Positions 13,299 through 18,288 of a stretch of 18,288 bases of DNA are shown one piece after another. This DNA comes from Ruminococcaceae bacterium UBA7030 (lineage in GTDB: Bacteria > Bacillota > Clostridia > Oscillospirales > Acutalibacteraceae): NCBI GenBank assembly GCA_002494125.1, contig DLBD01000061.1, forward strand, positions 1 to 18,288, read 5' to 3'. How positions within the stretch are numbered: the first letter of the stretch is position 1; each line of letters begins with the position of its first letter. Below the pieces are notes generated by a model that was not told the DNA's origin, made no database searches, and saw nothing but the letters and a program-made list of their open reading frames with translations. The position numbers were made by a program, and so were the translations under genes.

Positions 13299-15376
13299 TG
13301 ACAAAGGAATTTATCTTCAACGGAATTGTACAGGGAATTGGCTTCAGACCGACTGTGCAAAGGATTGCAAACGAGTTTGGTATAACCGGCGAGGTTTCAA
13401 ACCGAGGCGGAAGCGTCAGACTTGTTGCAAGCGGAAAAGAGGAGGCGCTGGATAAGCTTATCCGGCGCCTTGAAGTATTGTTTGAAATAAACTCCTTTGA
13501 AGAAATTGAAACGAATGATAAAGAGTTTGAATTATTTTCTATAGTTCATTCCGAAAAAGACAATCACACACCTTTTCTCACGCCCGATCTTGCTACCTGC
13601 GCAGACTGTGAAAAAGAGCTTTTTGACAAAAATAACAGGCGATACGGGCATCCGTTTATCAGCTGTGTAAACTGTGGGGCGAGATACTCGATAATAAAAG
13701 AACTTCCATATGACAGAGAAAACACTACAATGTCGGAATTTGATATGTGTGAAGAATGTTTTGACGAATACACAAACCCATCTGACAGGCGCTGTCATGC
13801 TCAGACGATAGCTTGTAACGACTGCGGTCCCGCTACAAATATTGATATCGTTGAAGCGGTGAAGATACTTAAAAGCGGTGATGTACTTGCAATTAAAGAC
13901 ATAGGCGGATATCATCTTGCCTGCCGCACAGACAAAAACGACGCCGTAGCCAGACTTCGTGAAATTAAAGGAAGGGAGAAAAAGCCTTTTGCCGTTATGT
14001 TTTCTTCCCTTTCCGAAATCAAGGATTACTGCAAGGTAAGTAAAAAGGAGGAGGCGCTTTTAACCTCACCTGCACGACCTATTGTGCTTCTCAAAAAGAA
14101 GAAAGATTTTGAAAAAAACATATGCGGAGAAAGTGAATATATCGGCGCATTTCTTCCGTGTAATCCTATTCAGCTTATGATTTTAAGCGAGGTTTCGCCG
14201 CTTGTTATGACAAGCGCAAACATAAGCGGCGAGCCGATTATCACCGACGATGAGGAAATTAAAAAATTCAGGGTTAAAATTCTTTCCCATAACAGGGAAA
14301 TAATGGCAGAGCTCGACGACAGTGTTTTGAAGGTGTGCGCCGGAAGAACACAGTTTATCAGAAGAGCGAGAGGATATACTCCTCTTGCAGTTAACATAGG
14401 TGTAAAAGCGAAGAAGGACACACTTCTTCTCGGCGGCGACCTTAAAAGTGTATTTGGTTTTCATAGAGATAATTACGTATTTCTCAGCCAGCAGCTCGGT
14501 GATCTTGATGACGCAAAGGTCTATGACGCTTATCAGAGAAATATTAAAAGGTTTTCACGCCTTCACTCCTTCAAAAGTGATATAACAGTAAGTGATATGC
14601 ATCCGGCTTACCGCAGCGCAAATATGCTTGACGCCGATATTAAGGTGCAGCACCACAAGGCTCACTGTGCATCTGTTATTGCAGAACATCGGCTCAAAGG
14701 TGATGTACTTTGCTTTGCTTTTGACGCAACAGGCTACGGCGATGACGGAGCAATATGGGGAAGCGAGGTATTTACCTTTGACGGCAGGAGCTTTAAGAGA
14801 ATTAAGCACCTTGATTATGTAAAGCTTTTATCATCTGATGAGGTAGCAAAAAATGCTGATATTGCGCTTTCCTGCTATCTTCGTGATAACGATATTATCA
14901 ACAAGGCTATTGACTCAAATATCAGCTCAGTGTTATCATCAAGTATGGGAAGACTTTTTGACGCCATGTCGGCTCTTCTTGACATAAAGCATACAAATTC
15001 TTTTGAGGGAGAGTGCGCACAGGCACTTGAAAGATGCGCTAAAAAAGCGGACAAAGCATATACTTTTAAGCTCACTTTGTCCCCTGTTGATATTCTTAAT
15101 CAAGCTAAAAAAGCGATGGAATTCGGGGAAGAAAAAAGCAGTATTGCACTTGGCTTTCATATGCTTATTTGTGACATAATTTGTAACACGGTATGTGAAG
15201 TAAAAACCGCTCAGATAGTTTTGAGCGGCGGAACATTCTTAAATGAAATAATTACCGAAACGGTTATAACAAAACTTGAGTCTGACGGCTTCAAGGTATA
15301 TATAAACGAGAAAGTACCCTGCGGTGACGCAGGACTTGCACTCGGGCAGGCGTTTATCGCCGCATTGGAGGTATAG
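13298..15376 (+). CDS. hypF: Hydrogenase maturation carbamoyltransferase HypF
   Basis: This 692-residue enzyme transfers a carbamoyl group from carbamoyl phosphate to the C-terminal cysteine of HypE, the first step of cyanide-ligand synthesis. Domains in order: acylphosphatase (residues 3-85, GIVQGIGFRPTV), paired zinc fingers (Cys101/104, 123/126, 151/154, 173/176), YrdC-like domain (about 183-368, with GREKKPFAVM at 225-234), and the Kae1-like carbamoyltransferase (about 375-690, with HHKAH at 452-456, AFDATGYGDDG and a late LSGGTFLNE). It is complete but somewhat shorter than the usual ~750 residues; the region after residue 500 lacks the longer insert seen in many HypFs. It starts inside the echF stop, with GGAG at 13289-13292. 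Confidence 0.95.
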   Translation: MTKEFIFNGIVQGIGFRPTVQRIANEFGITGEVSNRGGSVRLVASGKEEALDKLIRRLEVLFEINSFEEIETNDKEFELFSIVHSEKDNHTPFLTPDLATCADCEKELFDKNNRRYGHPFISCVNCGARYSIIKELPYDRENTTMSEFDMCEECFDEYTNPSDRRCHAQTIACNDCGPATNIDIVEAVKILKSGDVLAIKDIGGYHLACRTDKNDAVARLREIKGREKKPFAVMFSSLSEIKDYCKVSKKEEALLTSPARPIVLLKKKKDFEKNICGESEYIGAFLPCNPIQLMILSEVSPLVMTSANISGEPIITDDEEIKKFRVKILSHNREIMAELDDSVLKVCAGRTQFIRRARGYTPLAVNIGVKAKKDTLLLGGDLKSVFGFHRDNYVFLSQQLGDLDDAKVYDAYQRNIKRFSRLHSFKSDITVSDMHPAYRSANMLDADIKVQHHKAHCASVIAEHRLKGDVLCFAFDATGYGDDGAIWGSEVFTFDGRSFKRIKHLDYVKLLSSDEVAKNADIALSCYLRDNDIINKAIDSNISSVLSSSMGRLFDAMSALLDIKHTNSFEGECAQALERCAKKADKAYTFKLTLSPVDILNQAKKAMEFGEEKSSIALGFHMLICDIICNTVCEVKTAQIVLSGGTFLNEIITETVITKLESDGFKVYINEKVPCGDAGLALGQAFIAALEV

Positions 15377-15378
15377 AT

Positions 15379-15591
15379 ATGTGCATTGCAACACCGGGAC
15401 TTGTAATAAGCGTAAATGGTGATATTGCTCAGATTGACTATAACGGAAGTATCGTTACCGCAAACAGAGGCATTGTCGACTGCAAAAAAGGCGACTATGT
15501 TCTTGTTCACGCAGGGCTTATTATTCAGAAGCTCAGCAGTAACGAGGCAAGCGATATGCTTGATATTTTCAACGAACTCGGAGAGCTTTGA
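15379..15591 (+). CDS. hypC: Hydrogenase maturation chaperone HypC
   Basis: This 70-residue HypC/HupF-family chaperone works with HypD to carry the Fe(CN)2CO unit to the large-subunit precursor. It begins MCIATPG, with the essential Cys2 exposed after removal of Met1. It has the conserved beta-barrel stretch VLVHAG with His44. GGAGG lies at 15367-15371 inside the hypF end, two bases separate it from the hypF stop, and its TGA overlaps the hypD ATG by one base. Because EchE is the only large subunit here, HypC is presumably dedicated to it. Confidence 0.95.
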   Translation: MCIATPGLVISVNGDIAQIDYNGSIVTANRGIVDCKKGDYVLVHAGLIIQKLSSNEASDMLDIFNELGEL

Positions 15592-16619
15592 TGGATATTA
15601 ACGACATAAAAATTTTTCTGCGTGAATATGGCGGAAGAAAGCTTACCTTTATGGAGGTATGCGGAACTCATACCGCATCAATAAGAGAAAGCGGAATACC
15701 GTCGCTTTTAAGTGAAAATATACGGCTCATAAGCGGTCCGGGCTGTCCTGTATGCGTTACGGTTTCAGGCTATATTGACAGACTTTGCGAACTGTCTGTA
15801 AAAGAGAGCACCTGCGTTGTTACCTTCGGTGATATGATAAGAGTTCCGGGATCAAAAAAATCCCTTGCAGATATGAAAGCGCTTGGCGGTAATATTAAAA
15901 TGGTGTACTCACCCTTTGAAATATTAGACCTTGCGAAGAAGGACGCTGATACAAATTATATTTTCGCTGCGGTAGGATTTGAAACAACAACACCTATATA
16001 CGCCCTTCTTCTTGAAAAAATAATTGAAGAGAAAATTGAAAACATAAAACTTTTAACAGCGCTTAAGACAATGCCTGCTGCGATTGACCACCTTTGTAAA
16101 TACGGCATCACTGCCGACGGGTTCATTGCCCCGGGCAATGTAACAGTAATCAGCGGAGCTGATTCATACCTTGAGCTTTCAAATAAATACCACCTTCCTT
16201 TTGTTGTAAGCGGGTTTAGTGCGCAGGAACTTCTTTCGTCTATTTATGCACTTGTAAAGCTTGAAGGCAAGGCAAGGGTGCTCAATCTCTATGGCGCTGC
16301 CAAAAAAGAGGCAAACGCAAAAGCAAAGGAAAAGGTGAGTAAATTCTTCGAGCCTGCCGACGCAGTATGGCGAGGTATGGGAAAGATTGAAAACTCAGGT
16401 CTTTTACTGAAAAATGAATATTCAAAATACGATGCAGGAAGTGCCGACCTTACTGCTGACCACGCAAAAAACAGCGGATGTATTTGCGGTAAAATTATAA
16501 CAGGACAAAAAGAACCTGAAAATTGTCCGCTTTTTGCAAAGATATGCACGCCTGAAAATCCGCAGGGTGCGTGTATGATATCCGGCGAAGGCACCTGCTT
16601 TAACCACTATAAAAACTAA
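15591..16619 (+). CDS. hypD: Hydrogenase maturation scaffold HypD
   Basis: This 342-residue iron-sulfur scaffold, with HypC, assembles Fe(CN)2CO using cyanide from HypE. Signature motifs are present: FMEVCGTHT with Cys24, GPGCPVCVT with Cys52 and Cys55, GFETTTP in the middle, and the C-terminal cysteine-rich region (Cys297, 299, 312, 319, 328, 336) that holds the [4Fe-4S] cluster. I chose ATG 15591, which overlaps the hypC stop as TGATG and is seven bases after GGAG (15580-15583). A TTG one codon upstream is less likely. Thirteen bases separate it from hypE. Confidence 0.95.
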   Translation: MDINDIKIFLREYGGRKLTFMEVCGTHTASIRESGIPSLLSENIRLISGPGCPVCVTVSGYIDRLCELSVKESTCVVTFGDMIRVPGSKKSLADMKALGGNIKMVYSPFEILDLAKKDADTNYIFAAVGFETTTPIYALLLEKIIEEKIENIKLLTALKTMPAAIDHLCKYGITADGFIAPGNVTVISGADSYLELSNKYHLPFVVSGFSAQELLSSIYALVKLEGKARVLNLYGAAKKEANAKAKEKVSKFFEPADAVWRGMGKIENSGLLLKNEYSKYDAGSADLTADHAKNSGCICGKIITGQKEPENCPLFAKICTPENPQGACMISGEGTCFNHYKN

Positions 16620-16632
16620 AGGGTGAGAAAAT

Positions 16633-17613
16633 ATGAAAATAACACTTGCACACGGAAGCGGCGGTAAATCCACCTCCGAACTGATAAAAACAATTTTTGC
16701 AAAGCATTTTTCTAATCCGATTCTAAATACTATGGAGGACAGCAGTACAGTTGAGGGCTCGTCAAAGCTTGCAATCACTACTGATTCTTTCGTGGTAAAT
16801 CCTGTAATATTCAAGGGCGGCGATATTGGTCGACTTGCAGTTTGTGGAACGGTAAACGACCTTCTTATGCGCGGCGCTGTCCCCAAATACATCACAGCAG
16901 CTTTTATTCTTGAAGAAGGTGCTGACACCGAAACACTTGAAATCATTGCAAAATCAATGGCTGACTCCGCTAAAGAAGCAGGCGTCACAATCGTCTGCGG
17001 CGATACGAAGGTTATTGAAGGCTCAGGCGGAATTTACATCAACACGACGGGAATCGGTTTTCTTAAGGAAAGCACGGATATTTCTTCACGAAATCTTCGC
17101 GAGGGCGACGCTGTGATTGTCAGCGGTAACCTTGGCGACCACCACTGCGCTATTCTTTCAGAAAGAATGGATATTGAAAACATCATAAAGTCAGATGTAG
17201 CGCCGCTTGGCGAAATGGTAAGGCAAATGCTGAAAAAAGGAATTGAGCTTCACGCAATGAGAGATGTCACAAGAGGCGGGCTCGGTACTGTATTAAACGA
17301 GCTTGCAGATGCATCAAGAGTGAAAATTGAAATTGAAGAAACGAGTCTTCCTGTAAGCGATGAGGTAAAAGCATTTTCAAAGCTTCTCGGTCTTGACGTT
17401 TTACATATGGGAAACGAAGGAAAGCTCGTAGCTATAATGCCTGAAAGTCAGGCAGAACAGGCACTGGAAATAATAAGAAACAGTAAATATGGTGAAAATG
17501 CCAAAATAATCGGCAGGGTCGTGCACGGAAGCGGCGTAAGCCTTATCACCGAAATAGGCGGAACAAGGCGCATAGACGTACTCTACGGCGAAGGCCTGCC
17601 AAGGATATGTTAA
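16633..17613 (+). CDS. hypE: Hydrogenase maturation dehydratase HypE
   Basis: This 326-residue PurM/AIR-synthase-like enzyme dehydrates the S-carbamoyl group on its own C-terminal cysteine to a thiocyanate, using ATP, and donates cyanide to HypC-HypD. The N-terminus shows HGSGGKST at residues 7-14. Central motifs include MRDVTRGGLGTVLNELA, typical of the ATP-binding fold. The protein ends LPRIC, with Cys326 as the carbamoyl acceptor. A GGGTGAG ribosome site precedes the ATG. It is the last gene of the ech-hyp run, and a strong hairpin follows two bases after its stop. No hypA, hypB or protease gene follows. Confidence 0.96.
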   Translation: MKITLAHGSGGKSTSELIKTIFAKHFSNPILNTMEDSSTVEGSSKLAITTDSFVVNPVIFKGGDIGRLAVCGTVNDLLMRGAVPKYITAAFILEEGADTETLEIIAKSMADSAKEAGVTIVCGDTKVIEGSGGIYINTTGIGFLKESTDISSRNLREGDAVIVSGNLGDHHCAILSERMDIENIIKSDVAPLGEMVRQMLKKGIELHAMRDVTRGGLGTVLNELADASRVKIEIEETSLPVSDEVKAFSKLLGLDVLHMGNEGKLVAIMPESQAEQALEIIRNSKYGENAKIIGRVVHGSGVSLITEIGGTRRIDVLYGEGLPRIC

Positions 17614-17614
17614 A

Positions 17615-17649
17615 AAAGGACTGTATCGAAATAGTCGATACAGCCCTTT
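17615..17649. terminator. Bidirectional terminator between hypE and the pspC-like gene
   Basis: AAAGGACTGTATCG (17615-17628) pairs with CGATACAGCCCTTT (17636-17649) with one A-C mismatch and a 7-base loop. On the minus strand it is followed by six Ts (17617-17612), making it a strong end for the pspC transcript. On the plus strand ATTTATT follows, a weaker end for ech-hyp. Confidence 0.85.
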
Positions 17650-17651
17650 AT

Positions 17652-17876
17652 TTATTCTTCGTTCAAATCTGAGTAGTCGTCTGTGTTGAGCATTGGTTTT
17701 GCGGGGATTATCAATGCGCATACAATGTATGCAATAATTCCCGAACCGCCAAAGAAAGTTACGATTACCCAGATAAGTCTTATTACAGACACATCCATTT
17801 CAAGATACTCTGCAATACCTGCGCATACGCCTGCAAGCATCTCGTTATCCGTATCACGGTATAATTTCTTTTTCAT
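17652..17876 (-). CDS. Small PspC-domain membrane protein
   Basis: This 74-residue protein is a minimal PspC domain. The opening KKKLYRDTDNEMLAGVCAGIAEYLEMDVSVIRLIWV is the family signature (core GVCAGIAEYL, residues 17-26). One long hydrophobic segment follows at about 33-58, then a short acidic tail. PspC-type proteins take part in membrane-stress responses, but single-domain forms in Firmicutes are poorly defined, so only a membrane role is inferred. The ATG at 17876 is chosen because AGAGGTG lies six bases ahead. A GTG at 17885 falls inside that ribosome site and would add three residues. It lies 14 bases downstream of the SPFH gene and is probably co-transcribed with it. Confidence 0.88.
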   Translation of the reverse strand: MKKKLYRDTDNEMLAGVCAGIAEYLEMDVSVIRLIWVIVTFFGGSGIIAYIVCALIIPAKPMLNTDDYSDLNEE

Positions 17877-17890
17877 AATATTCACCTCTG

Positions 17891-18288
17891 TTACTTTTTA
17901 ACTGTTTCTATTACGCCCTCGGCAAGACCTGCAACGCCCTGAATTTCCGAAGGGATAATAATCTTCGTTGACTGACCGTCAGCTGCTTTTGCAAACGCTT
18001 CAAGCGACTTCAGCTTGATAACAGCGTCGTTCGCATTAGCCTCGTTAAGAAGTTTGATTGCATCAGCTTCTGCTTTCTGTACGGTCTCAATAGCAAGAGC
18101 CTCACCCTCTGCCTCACGGATTTTAGCCTCTTTGACAGCTTCTGCATGAAGGATTGCAGACTGCTTTTCTGCCTCTGCCTCAAGGATTTTGGACTCCTTA
18201 TGACCTTCTGCAACAAGAATTCTCGACTGCTTTTCACCCTCTGCACGAAGGATAGCCTCTCTTCTCTCACGCTCAGCCTTCATCTGCT
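17891..18288 (-). CDS. SPFH/band-7 (stomatin-like, QmcA type) protein, C-terminal part
   Basis: The reading frame is open to the window edge, so the N-terminal membrane segment and most of the SPFH domain are missing. About 132 residues are visible. They start QMKAERERREAILRAEGEKQ, the conserved end of the SPFH domain, followed by Ala/Glu/Lys-rich heptad-like repeats forming a long helix or coiled coil to about residue 85. A short hydrophobic tail, IIIPSEIQGVAGLAEGVIE, ends the protein. Such proteins form membrane microdomain scaffolds and guard membrane-protein quality. The Met at 18281-18283 is internal, not a start. The neighbouring pspC-like gene suggests a membrane-integrity unit. Confidence 0.88.
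   Translation of the reverse strand, partial: QMKAERERREAILRAEGEKQSRILVAEGHKESKILEAEAEKQSAILHAEAVKEAKIREAEGEALAIETVQKAEADAIKLLNEANANDAVIKLKSLEAFAKAADGQSTKIIIPSEIQGVAGLAEGVIETVKK

Noticed and set aside
13532..13915. 127-residue minus-strand open frame inside hypF
   Set aside because: It is entirely antisense to the HypF zinc-finger region, and its cysteine-poor, hydrophobic translation has no family signature.
16422..16988. 188-residue minus-strand open frame across hypD and hypE
   Set aside because: It lies opposite two clearly conserved genes, has no domain I recognise, and no ribosome site; it is a codon-bias shadow.
17877..17885. GTG start adding three residues to the PspC-like protein
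   Set aside because: The GTG is part of the AGAGGTG ribosome site that serves the ATG at 17876.
1..18288. CRISPR array, tRNA, rRNA, insertion sequence or phage gene
   Set aside because: I found no regularly spaced repeats, cloverleaf sequence, transposase-like protein or terminal inverted repeats on reading both strands.

Overview
This looks like a chromosomal piece from a low-GC, fermentative Firmicute. Clostridia, probably a Ruminococcaceae/Oscillospiraceae-type anaerobe, is my best guess from the strong AAGGAGG-type ribosome sites, AT-rich intergenic regions and gene content. The taxon is inferred; no rRNA or tRNA is present to confirm it.

Layout. (1) Bases 1-2927: a sigma-A-like promoter and a ~150-base leader precede a membrane-anchored NDP-sugar 4,6-dehydratase (FlaA1/CapD/PglF type), followed by an isolated iolB-type isomerase. 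(2) Bases 2928-5402: a polar amino-acid ABC uptake operon of lipoprotein, permease and ATPase. It has a 24-base perfect palindrome and a promoter upstream, and a terminator/attenuator hairpin between the binding protein and the permease. (3) Bases 5403-6383: an EamA/DMT permease whose stop codon lies inside a bidirectional terminator. (4) Bases 6382-7692, minus strand: a secreted or membrane-anchored polysaccharide deacetylase with two FN3-like domains. (5) Bases 7961-17613: the centrepiece, ten tightly packed plus-strand genes, echABCDEF-hypFCDE. They encode a complete energy-converting, membrane-bound group 4 (Ech-type) [NiFe]-hydrogenase and the machinery that makes and inserts its Fe(CN)2CO group. 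(6) Bases 17615-18288, minus strand: a small PspC-domain protein and the C-terminal part of an SPFH/band-7 (stomatin-like) protein cut by the window edge.

How the genes work together. Ech-type enzymes oxidise reduced ferredoxin, reduce protons to H2 and couple this to ion translocation. Here EchA is the antiporter-like subunit, EchB the NuoH-like membrane anchor, EchC the small [4Fe-4S] subunit, EchD the NuoC-like subunit, EchE the [NiFe] large subunit and EchF the ferredoxin-like subunit. HypF, HypE, HypC and HypD build the diatomic iron ligands. The nickel-insertion genes hypA and hypB and a maturation endopeptidase are absent from the window. The missing protease fits EchE, which ends three residues after its last nickel ligand and so has no C-terminal extension to remove.

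Most unusual points: EchD carries a C-terminal two-cluster ferredoxin domain that resembles EchF, suggesting an in-operon duplication and fusion with an extra electron entry path. The ech promoter overlaps a perfect TGACCT-TG-AGGTCA dyad and is followed by an AT-rich dyad at the predicted start site. Several compact RNA structures bracket the ABC operon. I found no CRISPR array, insertion sequence, tRNA or phage gene.
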